A stretch of DNA of 64,000 nt from Streptomyces collinus Tu 365 (GCF_000444875.1 NC_021985.1:2923535-2987534), one strand, 5' to 3'; positions 35,529-47,683 are shown, counted from the first letter of the stretch. The notes: generated by a model from the sequence alone, not told the origin. A program made the numbers and translations.

Positions 35529-35577
35529 CGGAGCCGTCGTCGATCGGTTTGAGGGTCGGGGACCGACGACGGCTCCG
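35529..35577. terminator. Hairpin next to the ppdK stop
   Basis: The arms CGGAGCCGTCGTCG (35529-35542) and CGACGACGGCTCCG (35564-35577) are perfect 14-bp complements with a 21-base loop, 4 bases beyond the ppdK stop codon at 35582. With the hairpin at 35474-35510 it forms a tandem terminator. Confidence 0.75.
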
Positions 35578-35581
35578 GGGT

Positions 35582-38302
<2,721 letters not shown>

Positions 38303-38351
38303 GGGTCTCGACTCCTTGAGGCCGCGGTGGCTGCCCTGACGGCCAGGAACA

Positions 38352-38376
38352 TACCCAGATCGAAGGCACCTGGGTA
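38352..38376. promoter_or_regulatory. Inverted repeat upstream of ppdK
   Basis: TACCCAG (38352-38358) and CTGGGTA (38370-38376) are perfect 7-bp arms separated by 11 bases, centred about 62 bases before the ppdK GTG. It may be an operator or a 5' leader hairpin; the sequence alone does not decide. Confidence 0.45.
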
Positions 38377-38554
38377 CGTCCACTTGCCCGTCATGCGCCT
38401 GTAACCACTCGTCCGCCAGCGGATCGAAAGTCAAAGCTTGGCAAGCAACTGCCGCAGCATGTGTTCATCTCTTGAACGCACTCACCCTCCAAGGTGGGGT
38501 TTGACGCTCAGGTGAGCGGCCTGTGGCACGTCTGAGTTCGATCGATGAACGATC

Positions 38555-38581
38555 AAGGGGTGGCACCGAGTGCCACCCCTT
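38555..38581. terminator. 12-bp hairpin downstream of the ROK gene
   Basis: AAGGGGTGGCAC and GTGCCACCCCTT pair perfectly with a 3-base loop. It is 148 bases past the ROK stop, reading on the minus strand, and is the only strong stem in the gap to ppdK. Confidence 0.65.
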
Positions 38582-38728
38582 GGAGAAGTGCAGTCGCCCA
38601 AGATCCGCTCATCTGAGCGCAACCCTTATCAAGGGTGGCGAGAATCACGCTGCCACAACGCGCCCGATTTCACCATGCGGACGTGCGTCCAGACCGGAGA
38701 CGAGCAGGTGGAGCGGGTCGTCCCCCCG

Positions 38729-39949
38729 TCACACGCCCAGCGCGAGCAGCCGCTCCTCCACCCGCTCGGGCGCGTACAGGTGCTCCACGACCAGCGCGCC
38801 CGCCCCCACCAGCGCCGCACGCTCCCCCAGCCGGGAGGTCACCACGTCCAGGCGGGCGGTGGAGCGGGGCAGCGCCCGCTGGTAGAGCAGTTCCCGCACA
38901 CCGGTGAGGAAGGCGGTCCCGGCCAGGTCCCCGGCGATCATCAGCACGCCCGGGTTGAGCAGGGTCACCACCGTGGCCAGCACGTCCCCGACCCGGCGGC
39001 CGGCCTCCCGGGCCAGCGCGGCCGCCTGAGGGTGCCCGGCGGCCAGCAGGTCCCGTACGTCCGAGCCGGACGCGGCCGGCACCCCGGACTCCGCCAGCCG
39101 CCGGGCCACGGCACCGCCACTGGCGACGGCGGCGAGACAGCCGTACGAGCCGCACCGGCACAGCGCCTCGGAGCCCACCCGGATGTGCCCGATGTCCCCC
39201 GCGCCGCCGTCGACGCCCCGGTAGACCGAGCCGCCGACCACCACCCCGGCGCCGATGCCCGTGGACACCTTCACCAGCACGAACGCCGAGCAGTCGGGGT
39301 ACGCCGTGCGCTGTTCGCCGTAGGCCATCAGGTTGGCGTCGTTGTCGACCAGGACGGGGACGGGAGCGGCGCCGGTGTGCTCGGTGAAGGCGCGGGAGAG
39401 GCGGCCCCTTATGTCGTAGCCGTCCCAGCCCGGCATCATCGGCGGCTGCACGACCCGGCCGGTCCCGCTGTCCACCGGGCCCGGCACCGCGAGCCCGATC
39501 CCGCACACCTCGTGCGGCGGCTGACCGGCCTCGGCCAGCAGCGCGGCGAACCAGCGGCCGAGTTCGCCGAGCACCGCCTCGGGTCCGTCCTCCACCACCA
39601 GGATGCCCGCGCGCTCGGCGACGATCTCGCCGGTCAGGGTGAGGACGGCCGCGCGCGCGTGCCGGGTGTCGAGGTCGGCGGCGAGGACGACCGCGTGGGA
39701 GTCGTCGAACTCCAGGGTGATGGCGGGGCGCCCGCCGAGCGGCGACTCGACCGGGCCCCCGGCGCCCTCGCGCAGCCAGCCCGCCCGGAACAGCCGGTCC
39801 AGGCGCTGCCCGACGGTGGCCCGGGACAGCCCGGTGGCCTGCTGGAGCGCGCCCCGGGTCACCGCCCGTCCGCTGCGCACCAGTTCGAGCAGGTCGCCGG
39901 CGCCGGGCTGACTTCCGCCCTTGCCGCTCCTGCCGGGCCGTCCGGTCAT
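38729..39949 (-). CDS. ROK family transcriptional regulator
   Basis: This 406-residue protein has an N-terminal winged HTH (VTRGALQQATGLSRATVGQRLDRL, residues about 30-55) and a ROK sugar-kinase-like domain: phosphate loop AADLDTRHARAAVLTL, VDNDANLMAYGEQ, the GHIRVG segment and the zinc motif CRCGSYGCL. It is NagC/Mlc/XylR-like, expected to bind a sugar or sugar phosphate. It is divergent from two glycosidase genes that are its probable targets. The ATG at 39949 has AAGGGGG upstream. Confidence 0.9.
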   Translation of the reverse strand: MTGRPGRSGKGGSQPGAGDLLELVRSGRAVTRGALQQATGLSRATVGQRLDRLFRAGWLREGAGGPVESPLGGRPAITLEFDDSHAVVLAADLDTRHARAAVLTLTGEIVAERAGILVVEDGPEAVLGELGRWFAALLAEAGQPPHEVCGIGLAVPGPVDSGTGRVVQPPMMPGWDGYDIRGRLSRAFTEHTGAAPVPVLVDNDANLMAYGEQRTAYPDCSAFVLVKVSTGIGAGVVVGGSVYRGVDGGAGDIGHIRVGSEALCRCGSYGCLAAVASGGAVARRLAESGVPAASGSDVRDLLAAGHPQAAALAREAGRRVGDVLATVVTLLNPGVLMIAGDLAGTAFLTGVRELLYQRALPRSTARLDVVTSRLGERAALVGAGALVVEHLYAPERVEERLLALGV

Positions 39950-39967
39950 GCACACCCCCTTGTGTTC

Positions 39968-40016
39968 CTCAAACCCGCATTACATAGTGAGTTTTGCGTG
40001 TTAAATAGACGTAACC
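39968..40016. promoter_or_regulatory. AT-rich control region between ROK and glycosidase genes
   Basis: This stretch is conspicuously AT-rich for the window. TTACATAG (39980) and TTAAATAG (40001) are near-identical octamers 21 bp apart, two helical turns, on one face of the DNA. It lies between the divergent ROK and glycosidase starts and probably contains both promoters and the ROK operator. Confidence 0.5.
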
Positions 40017-40079
40017 CCACGGTAGCCACCGCCGGCCGCCGTCAAACCCGATCGGCCGGACGTCTTCGGGGAGCCCCGA

Positions 40080-41558
40080 GTGGACCGCACTTCCCAGCTC
40101 ACAGCCTGCGCCCCTGAGCGCGGGACCGCATACGATCCCCCGGCCCCGTCCGGGCGGCCCGGACTGCCGGGCCTCCCCGGCCTGTCCGGCCCGGCCGAGG
40201 CGTCGCTGCGCGCGCGGGCGGCCCGCGTACTGGCGGCGAACTGGACGGGCAGCTCGACCGTCCCCTCGCGCAGTCTGTATCCGCACCAGTGGTCCTGGGA
40301 CTCGGCCTTCGTCGCCGTCGGCCTGCGGCACCTGTCGCCGCTGCGGGCGCAGACGGAGCTGGAGACCCTGCTGGCGGCCCAGTGGGGCGACGGGCGCGTC
40401 CCGCACATCGTCTTCAACCCCTCCGTACCGCTCGACGCGTACTTCCCGAGCCCCGACTTCTGGCGCTCCTCGACCGCGGGGCGCGCGGCCGGCGCCCCGC
40501 GCACCGTACAGACGTCCGGCATCGTGCAGCCACCCGTGCACGCCCTGGCGGTCTGGCTGGTGCACCGCGCCGACCCCGTCCTGTCGCGGGCGCGCGGCTT
40601 CCTGGCCCGGGCGTATCCCCGGCTGGCCGCCTGGCACCGCTATCTGCTGCACCGGCGGGACCTGGGCGGGGGCGGTCTTGCGTCCGTCGTGCACCCCTGG
40701 GAACAGGGTATGGACAACAGCCCCTGCTGGGACCTCCCGCTCTCCCGGATCCCCCCGGCCCCGGACGGCTCCTTCCGCCGCGCCGACCTCGGGCACGGCG
40801 CCGCCGAGGACCGGCCGACCGACCTCGACTACGGGCGGTACGTGCGGCTGGCCGCGGACTACCGGGACGCCGGGTACGCCGACGGGGGCGGGGACTTCGC
40901 CGTCGAGGACCCGGCGTTCAACGCCCTGCTGATCGCGTCCGAGCGGGCGCTGGCCCGGATCGCCGAGGAGCTGGGGGCGCCGGGGACGGCCCGCCGCGCC
41001 CGCGCGGCACGGCTGACGGCGGCCCTGGTGGAACGGCTGTGGGAGCCGGCGAGCGGGATGTTCCTGTGCCGGGACCTGCGCGGCGGCGGCCTGCTGCCCG
41101 AGCGCGGTGTGTCCGGGCTGGTCCCGCTGCTGCTGCCGGAACTGCCCGGGGACGTCGTCGGCGCGCTGGTGCGCACGCTGCGCGGCCCGCACTTCGGGCT
41201 CGGCCGGTCCACGGCGCTGGTCCCGAGCTACGACCTGCTCGGCGAGGCCTTCGACCCGCACCGGTACTGGCGCGGACCCGCCTGGTTCAACACGAGCTGG
41301 CTGCTGGAGCGGGGGCTGCGGACGCACGGCGAGCGGGAGCCTGCCGACGCCCTGCGCGCGGCGGTGCCCGCCCTCGCCGGGGCCAGCGGCTTCGCCGAGT
41401 ACGTCGACCCGTACACCGGCGAGGCGTGCGGCGCGACCGGCTTCAGCTGGACCGCCGCGCTCGCACTGGACCTGCTGCACGCGCGCCGGGGCCCCACCGT
41501 GTCCCGGACGGCCACCGGCGCGTTCGACACCAGTGACAAGGGAGGGGACCGGCGATGA
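40080..41558 (+). CDS. MGH1-like glycoside hydrolase (GH63/GDE-type alpha-alpha barrel)
   Basis: This 492-residue cytoplasmic protein has the (alpha/alpha)6 barrel of trehalase/GH63-type enzymes: SLYPHQWSWDSAFVAVGLRHL, HPWEQGMDNSPCWD, DYGRYVRLAADYRD, VPSYDLLGEAFDPHRYWRGPAWFNTSWLL and GFSWTAALALDLL. The Trp-Asp and Glu positions match catalytic acids of the fold, but the exact sugar bond is not deducible. GTG with GGGGAG upstream. Its stop overlaps the next gene's ATG. Divergent from the ROK regulator, suggesting oligosaccharide-induced expression. Confidence 0.82.
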   Translation: MDRTSQLTACAPERGTAYDPPAPSGRPGLPGLPGLSGPAEASLRARAARVLAANWTGSSTVPSRSLYPHQWSWDSAFVAVGLRHLSPLRAQTELETLLAAQWGDGRVPHIVFNPSVPLDAYFPSPDFWRSSTAGRAAGAPRTVQTSGIVQPPVHALAVWLVHRADPVLSRARGFLARAYPRLAAWHRYLLHRRDLGGGGLASVVHPWEQGMDNSPCWDLPLSRIPPAPDGSFRRADLGHGAAEDRPTDLDYGRYVRLAADYRDAGYADGGGDFAVEDPAFNALLIASERALARIAEELGAPGTARRARAARLTAALVERLWEPASGMFLCRDLRGGGLLPERGVSGLVPLLLPELPGDVVGALVRTLRGPHFGLGRSTALVPSYDLLGEAFDPHRYWRGPAWFNTSWLLERGLRTHGEREPADALRAAVPALAGASGFAEYVDPYTGEACGATGFSWTAALALDLLHARRGPTVSRTATGAFDTSDKGGDRR

Positions 41559-43493
41559 CGGACCGGCATCATCTGCTCGTGCACGGGGCGACCTTCGCCG
41601 CCGTGGGCGACCGCGGCGACATCAGCGGGGTACGGGGCGGCAGCTCGCCCGACGGGCTGTTCGTGCGCGACGCCCGGCACCTCAGCCGCTGGCAGCTCAC
41701 CCTCGACGGCGCGGTGCCCGAGGTGCTCACCCCGGTCGCCGACGGCGACACGGCCCGCTGTGCGCTGGTGCCGCGCGGGGGCCGGCAGGAGCCGCCCGGG
41801 CACACCCTCTTCCGGGAACAGGCCGTCGGCGACAGCTCGTTCGTCGAGTCCCTGCGGGTGACCAGCAACCGCCCGGCGCCCACCACCGTCCGGCTCGCCC
41901 TCACCGCCGACGTCGACTTCACCGACCAGTTCGAGCTCCGCTCCGACCACCGCACCTACGTCAAGGCCGGCGCCGTGCGCTCGCGCCAGATCCTGGACGA
42001 CGGCATCCAGTTCACCTACCGGCGGGCCGAGTGGCGGTCCTGCACGACCATCACGGCCGAGCCCGCCCCGGACGCCGTCGAGGAGACCGGCACCGGTGCC
42101 CGCCGTCTGGTGTGGACCCTGGAGCTGGAACCCCACGGCACCACCGAGCTGATGCTGCGTGTGATGGCCCGCCCGCACGGCGACCGGCGCGCCCTGCGGG
42201 TCCCGCGTTCCCCCGCCTCGGTGCGCGAGCAGGTCCTCGGCCTGGAGGAGCGGTTCGTGGAGGGCGTCGCCTTCCCGGCCGGCCGGCCGGAGCTGGCCAG
42301 GGCCTGCGCCCGCGGCCTGGCCGACCTGGCCGCGCTCCAGGTGCCCGCGACCGGACCGGACGGCGAGGAGCTGCGCGTCCCGGCCGCCGGTGCCCCCCTG
42401 GTTCCTCACCCTGCTCGGCCGGGACGCGCTGCTCACCGCCCTGTTCACGCTGCCGTACCGGCCCCGGTCGGCCGCCGCCACGCTGCTCGCGCTGGCCGCG
42501 ACGCAGGCGACCGGGACCGGCGGGGCGTCCGCCGCCCAGCCCGGCAAGATCGTGCACGAGGTGCGGCACGGCGAGCTGGCGCACTTCGGGCAGGTGCCGT
42601 TCGGGCGGTACTACGGCTCGGTCGACGCGACCCCGCTGTTCCTGATCCTGCTCGGGGCGTACGCCGAGCGGACCGGCGACACGGGCCTGGCCCGGCGTCT
42701 GGAGCCGCACGCCCGGGCCGCCGTCGGCTGGATGCTGGACCACGGCGGGCTGACCTCGCGCGGCTACCTCGTCTACCGCGCCGACGAGGGCGGCCTGGCC
42801 AACCAGAACTGGAAGGACTCCCCCGGCGCCATCTGCTGGGCCGACGGCACCCGGCCCACCGGGGCGGTGATGGCCGCGGGCGCCCAGGGCTACGCGTACG
42901 ACGCGCTGCGCCGCACCGCCTGGGTGGCGCGCACGGCGTGGGCCGACGAGACGTACGCGGCGCTGCTGGAGCAGGCGGCGGCCGACCTGCGGGACCGCTT
43001 CCAGCGGGACTTCTGGATGCGGGAGCACTCCTTCCCGGCGCTCGCGCTGGACGGTGACGGGCGGCAGGTGGACGCGCTGGCCTCCGACGCCGGGCACCTG
43101 CTGTGGTCGGGGCTGCTGGACAAGGAGTACGGCGAGGCGGTCGGCCGGCGCCTGCTGGAGCCGGACTTCTTCTCGGGCTGGGGAGTGCGCACGCTCGCCT
43201 CCGGCCAGCCGGCGTACCACCCGCTGTCGTACCACCGCGGTTCGGTCTGGCCGCACGACAACGCGCTGATCACGCTGGGCCTGGCCCGCTACGGGCTGCA
43301 CGACGAGGCCCGTACGGTGGCGCGCGCCCTGGTGGAGGCGGCGTCGGCGGCCGGCCACCGGCTGCCGGAGGTCCTGGCGGGCTACGGCCGTGGCACCCAC
43401 CCGGAGCCGGTGCCGTACCCGCACGCGTGCGTCCGCGAGGCCCGTTCGGCGGCCGCCCCGCTGGCCCTGCTCACCGCGGTCGGAGGGGTCTGA
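41555..43493 (+). pseudogene. Amylo-alpha-1,6-glucosidase-like gene broken by a +1 shift
   Basis: The N-terminal part, from ATG 41555, has the GDE_N_bis domain (LLVHGATFAAVGDRGDISG, SPDGLFVRDARHLSRWQL). Homology continues in the same frame to LRVPAAGA at about 42392, then switches frame to WFLTLLGRDALLTALFTLPYRP and runs to the TGA at 43493 (FGRYYGSVDATPLFLILLG, NQNWKDSPGAICWADG, YHRGSVWPHDNALITLGLARYG). The junction is a run of six C at 42393-42398; five would restore one frame of about 645 residues. It may be a real lesion, a slippage site or a base-call error. Confidence 0.85.
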
Positions 43494-43665
43494 CGGGCCT
43501 TGACCGGGCGTTTGCCCGGTGTTTGCCGAGGTCCGTGAACAGCGGACTCGGGTGGCCCGTACGGGATGGCGGCGGGCCAAGGCGGGCCGTGTTTCCCCGG
43601 CCCCGCCCAGCCTCCCGGCGTGGCCCGCCACTCCGTCACGGGTCTCGCACGGAAGGACCTCCGGG

Positions 43666-46356
43666 TTGCCTCAGCACACGAGCACGCGCCAGTCGCCGGA
43701 CACACCGGAGGCGACGACCGGGGACACCCCGGCCGAAGCGGAGCCGACTACCGCGGAGGCTCCCCGGTCGGCTGCGCCCAAGCCCCCGAATCCCCGCGCC
43801 GCGGAATCGGCCGCCGCCGGGGAAGCGGAGGGGCCGGGTACCGGTGAGGCGGCTGCCACCGGGCAGGCGAAGAAGCCCGGCAGCGGTGGGGCCACCCCCA
43901 CCGGAGAGGCTGAGAAGCCCGGCAGCGGTGGGACCGCCGCCGAGGAGGCGAGGAAGCCCGGCACGGACAGCGCCGAGGACGCTGACGCCACCGGAGAGGC
44001 GCAGGAACCCGGCACCGGCGAGACCGCCACCACCGGAGAGACGGAGGAACCCGGCACTGGTGGGACCGCCGCCGTCGAGGAGGCCGAGGAGCCCGGCACC
44101 GACAGCGCCGAGGAGGCTGACGCCGGCCGCCCGGCGGCGAAGACGGTCGCCTCAGAGGCCGGCCCCGCCGAGGAGGCAGCGAAGCCGGACGCCGCCGCGA
44201 CCGGCGGCGCCGGCAAGGACCCGGCGCCCGGTCCCGACAAGGCCGGCCCCGCCGGCGAGGCCGCACAGCCCGGAGCTGACGAGGCCGCCGCCACCGCAGA
44301 GTTCGCTCCACCCCGCGCAGACGAGGCCGCCGCCACCGGAGAGACGGAGGAACCCGGCGCTGGTGGGGCCGCCGCCACCGCAGAGGCCGCACCACCCCGC
44401 GCAGACAATGCCGCCACCACCGGAGAGACGGAGGAACCCGGCGCTGGTGGGGCCGCCGCCACCGCAGAGGCCGCATCACCCCGCGCAGACGAGGCACCGG
44501 CGCCCGGCACGGGCGGGTCCGCCGGCCGCGAGGCCGCACAGTCCGGGATCGACCAGGCCGTCCCGGCCGGCGACGCCCCGGCGCCCGGCGCCGGCGGAGC
44601 CGGCCCCACCCCGGCGACCACCGGCGAAGCCCACCCCACCCCCGCGGCGGTGGCCGGTGCGGGCGGGGTGCGGGCCCGGTGGCTCGGGCGGACAGCGCGC
44701 TGGCGGGACGCGCATCCGGCGGCGGCGCGGGGGCTGTCCGTGGCGGTGACCGTGCTGGCCGCCGCGCTGGTCGTCGCCGCGCTGGTGCTGCCGAACACCG
44801 TGGTCGGGCTGCGGCCCGCGAAGTTCGTCCGGCTCCCGGCGGAGGCGGTCATCGGGGCAGCGGTGATGCTGGCCCTGCCGCGCCGGCCCCGGGTGGTGCT
44901 GGCCGCGGTGTCCGGGGTGGCGCTGGCCGCGATGACCGTGCTGAACCTGCTCGACATGGGGTTCAACCAGTACCTCGGCCGCAGCTTCAACCTCGTCCTC
45001 GACTGGAGCCTGCTCGGCGACGCGCAGTCGTACCTGGAGGACTCGCTCGGCCGCACGGCCACCCTCGCCGCCACCGCCGGTCTGATCGTCGTGGTCCTGC
45101 TGCTCTTCGTGCTGCTGGCGCTGTCCATGGTCCGGCTGAGCGACCTGCTCGCGCGGCACACCGGCACCGCCACCCGCGGCACGCTGGTCGCGGGCGTCGT
45201 GTGGATCACCTGCTCCTCGCTCGGCCTGCAGATCTCCGGCGTGCCGATCGCCTCGGACCGCACCGCGGCCGCCCTGAAGATCCAGGCCCACCGGGTGAGC
45301 GACACCCTCCGGGACGAGGCGGAGTTCCGGAAGGTGGCCAGGGTGGACGCCTTCGGCGACACCCCCGGCGCCCAGCTCGTGCCCGACCTGCGCGGCAAGG
45401 ACATGATCTTCACGTTCATCGAGAGCTACGGCCGCAGCGCGATCGAGGACCCGATCATCGCGCCCGGCGTCGACAAGACGCTGGACGAGCGCACCGCCGC
45501 GCTGGCCAAGGCCGGCTTCCACGCCAGGAGCGGCTGGCTGACCTCGGCGACCTACGGCGGCAGCAGCTGGCTCGGCCACTCCACCACCATGTCGGGGCTG
45601 TGGGTCAGCAACCAGCAGCGCTACCGCACCGTCATGGCGAGCGACCACCTCAGCCTCACCAAGGCCTTCGAGAAGACCGGCGCCTTCGACACGGTCGGGG
45701 TCATGCCGGGGGTGCAGAAGGCCTGGCCCGAGCAGAGCTTCTACGGCCTGAACAAGGTCTACAACGCCTTCGAACTCGGCTACAAGGGACCGAAGTTCAG
45801 CTGGTCGACCATGCCGGACCAGTACGCGCTCCAGCAGTACCAGGACCGGGTGCACAGCAAGAAGCCCGCCGACGGCAAGTCGCGGATGTCGCTGCTCATC
45901 CTCACCTCCAGCCACCAGCCCTGGGCGCCGATCCCGAAGATGGTCGGCTGGGACCAGCTCGGCGACGGCTCGGTCTTCAAGGGCATCCAGGCGGCGGGCA
46001 ACAAGCCGGCCGACATCATCGCCGACACCACCAGGTCCCGGCAGGAGTACGGCAAGTCGGTCCAGTACTCGGTGACCGCGCTCACCCAGTGGCTGGAGCG
46101 CTACGGCGACAAGGACACCGTCCTGGTGTTCCTCGGCGACCACCAGCCCATCGCCCGCGTCAGCGGCAACCACGCCAGCCGTGACGTGCCGGTCGCCATC
46201 GTCGCCAAGGACCCGAAGGTCCTCGACAAGATCGACGGCTGGGGGTGGACGGACGGCCTCCGGCCCGCGCACGACGCCCCGGTGTGGAAGATGAGCGCCT
46301 TCCGCGACCGCTTCCTGACGGCCTACGGGTCGACCCCCCACCCCAAGCGGGGCTGA
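43666..46356 (+). CDS. LtaS-like phosphoglycerol transferase / sulfatase-fold membrane protein
   Basis: This 896-residue protein has an N-terminal 330 residues of repetitive, disordered Ala/Glu/Gly/Pro/Thr sequence, presumably cytoplasmic. Five membrane helices follow (VAVTVLAAALVVAALVL; VVLAAVSGVALAAMTVLNLLDMGF; LAATAGLIVVVLLLFVLLAL; TLVAGVVWITCSSLGLQ), then an extracytoplasmic alkaline-phosphatase-type domain with MIFTFIESYGRSAI, GGSSWLGHSTTMSG and LVFLGDHQPIA metal-site motifs. It likely transfers phosphoglycerol or a similar group to a wall polymer. The TTG at 43666 has GGAAGG upstream; this start is uncertain. Confidence 0.8.
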   Translation: MPQHTSTRQSPDTPEATTGDTPAEAEPTTAEAPRSAAPKPPNPRAAESAAAGEAEGPGTGEAAATGQAKKPGSGGATPTGEAEKPGSGGTAAEEARKPGTDSAEDADATGEAQEPGTGETATTGETEEPGTGGTAAVEEAEEPGTDSAEEADAGRPAAKTVASEAGPAEEAAKPDAAATGGAGKDPAPGPDKAGPAGEAAQPGADEAAATAEFAPPRADEAAATGETEEPGAGGAAATAEAAPPRADNAATTGETEEPGAGGAAATAEAASPRADEAPAPGTGGSAGREAAQSGIDQAVPAGDAPAPGAGGAGPTPATTGEAHPTPAAVAGAGGVRARWLGRTARWRDAHPAAARGLSVAVTVLAAALVVAALVLPNTVVGLRPAKFVRLPAEAVIGAAVMLALPRRPRVVLAAVSGVALAAMTVLNLLDMGFNQYLGRSFNLVLDWSLLGDAQSYLEDSLGRTATLAATAGLIVVVLLLFVLLALSMVRLSDLLARHTGTATRGTLVAGVVWITCSSLGLQISGVPIASDRTAAALKIQAHRVSDTLRDEAEFRKVARVDAFGDTPGAQLVPDLRGKDMIFTFIESYGRSAIEDPIIAPGVDKTLDERTAALAKAGFHARSGWLTSATYGGSSWLGHSTTMSGLWVSNQQRYRTVMASDHLSLTKAFEKTGAFDTVGVMPGVQKAWPEQSFYGLNKVYNAFELGYKGPKFSWSTMPDQYALQQYQDRVHSKKPADGKSRMSLLILTSSHQPWAPIPKMVGWDQLGDGSVFKGIQAAGNKPADIIADTTRSRQEYGKSVQYSVTALTQWLERYGDKDTVLVFLGDHQPIARVSGNHASRDVPVAIVAKDPKVLDKIDGWGWTDGLRPAHDAPVWKMSAFRDRFLTAYGSTPHPKRG
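44281..44490 (+). repeat. 84-bp (28-residue) in-frame repeat in the LtaS-like gene
   Basis: Units beginning CCCCGCGCAGAC start at 44311, 44395 and 44479, exactly 84 bp apart. A partial copy precedes at 44281. Each unit encodes about 28 residues around RADEAAATGETEEPGAGG. More diverged PGxGG-type repeats fill 43850-44280. Confidence 0.85.
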
Positions 46357-46407
46357 CCGCCGGACGGCGGGCAGCGGTCAGGGACGGTGAACCGCAGGAC
46401 GGCAGCC

Positions 46408-47541
46408 TCAGCCGCCCGACGTGTCCAGCTCCGCGTCCTCGCCGACGCCCGCGCAGTCGTACGGGTCCTTCAGCCAGCCGTCCGGCAGCACCACCCGGTT
46501 GTTGCCGGACGTACGGCCGCGGGGCCCGTCGGCGCCGGCCGGCCAGGGCTGGTCCAGGTCCAGCTCGTCCAGACCGGCCCGCAGTTCCGCGAGCGACGAG
46601 GTGATCGCGAGCCGCTTGCGCATCTCGGAGCCGACCGCGAAGCCCTTGAGGTACCAGGCGACGTGCTTGCGGAAGTCGACGACGCCCTTCGACTCGTCCC
46701 CGATCCACTCGCCGAGCAGGGTGGCGTGGCGGACCATGACACCGGCCACCTCGCGCAGCGTCGGCCGGGCCAGGTCCTCGGTGCGCCCCTCGAAGGCGGC
46801 GACCAGGTCCGCGAACAGCCACGGCCGCCCGAGGCAGCCGCGCCCGACGACCACACCGTCGCAGCCGGTCTCCCGCACCATGCGCAGCGCGTCCTCGGCC
46901 GACCAGATGTCGCCGTTGCCGAGCACCGGGATCTCGGGCACGTGCTCCTTCAGCCGGGCGATGGCCTCCCAGTCGGCCGTACCGCCGTAGTGCTGGGCGG
47001 CCGTGCGGCCGTGCAGCGCGATCGCCGTGACGCCCTCCTCGACGGCGATGCGGCCGGCGTCCAGGTAGGTGATGTGGTCGTCGTCGATGCCCTTGCGCAT
47101 CTTCATCGTGACGGGCAGGTCACCCGCCCCGCTGACCGCCTCGCGCAGGATGGCCCGCAGCAGGTTGCGCTTGTACGGCAGCGCGGAGCCGCCGCCCTTG
47201 CGGGTCACCTTGGGGACCGGGCAGCCGAAGTTCAGGTCGATGTGGTCGGCGAGGCCCTCCTCCGCGATCATGCGGACGGCCTTGCCGACGGTCGCCGGGT
47301 CGACGCCGTACAGCTGGATCGAACGCGGCTGCTCGCTCGCGTCGAACCTGATCAGCTGCATGGTCTTGTCGTTGCGCTCGACCAGGGCCCGGGTGGTGAT
47401 CATCTCGCTGACGAACAGGCCCTTGCCGCCGCTGAACTCCCGGCACAGGGTGCGGAAGGGCGCGTTGGTGATGCCCGCCATGGGTGCGAGCACGACGGGC
47501 GGCGCGACGGCGTGCGGGCCGATGGAGAGCGGGTGGGTCAT
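46408..47541 (-). CDS. dusB: tRNA-dihydrouridine synthase, DusB family
   Basis: This 377-residue flavoenzyme reduces uridines in tRNA D-loops with FMN and NADPH. Motifs: LAPMAGITNAPFR at the N-terminus, the catalytic Cys in DLNFGCPVPKVTRKGGGSAL, KMRKGIDDDH, LHGRTAAQHYGG and VLGNGDIWS, GVVVGRGCLGRPW. An RNA-binding helical domain follows. The C-terminal tail beyond about residue 330 is divergent. The ATG at 47541 begins MTHPLSIG. Confidence 0.92.
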   Translation of the reverse strand: MTHPLSIGPHAVAPPVVLAPMAGITNAPFRTLCREFSGGKGLFVSEMITTRALVERNDKTMQLIRFDASEQPRSIQLYGVDPATVGKAVRMIAEEGLADHIDLNFGCPVPKVTRKGGGSALPYKRNLLRAILREAVSGAGDLPVTMKMRKGIDDDHITYLDAGRIAVEEGVTAIALHGRTAAQHYGGTADWEAIARLKEHVPEIPVLGNGDIWSAEDALRMVRETGCDGVVVGRGCLGRPWLFADLVAAFEGRTEDLARPTLREVAGVMVRHATLLGEWIGDESKGVVDFRKHVAWYLKGFAVGSEMRKRLAITSSLAELRAGLDELDLDQPWPAGADGPRGRTSGNNRVVLPDGWLKDPYDCAGVGEDAELDTSGG

Positions 47542-47683
47542 CAGACGGCTCCGGGACGGACGTACGGCGGACGGCAAGGAACCATTGTCCCTCACTCCCC
47601 GCCCTGCTCCGCCGGCCCCTCCCGGCGCCCGGGGTGCTTGACCTCCGGCCCCACGGACACGCCAGCATCTTGTAGCGGTCATT

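Larger units (their letters stand above)
38303..38728. other. Gene-free region between ppdK and the ROK gene
   Basis: I find no supported gene in these 426 bases. They hold an inverted repeat near ppdK (38352-38376), a GCTTGGCAAGC near-palindrome (38436-38446) in a locally AT-rich stretch that may be the ppdK promoter, and a 12-bp-stem hairpin (38555-38581). Confidence 0.5.

Noticed and set aside
42051..43631. Minus-strand 526-codon frame opposite the debranching-enzyme gene
   Set aside because: Antisense shadow; the plus strand keeps glycosidase motifs on both sides of the frame break.
44281..44490. CRISPR-like array
   Set aside because: The 84-bp repeats are contiguous, in frame and coding, with no spacers; no cas genes are present.
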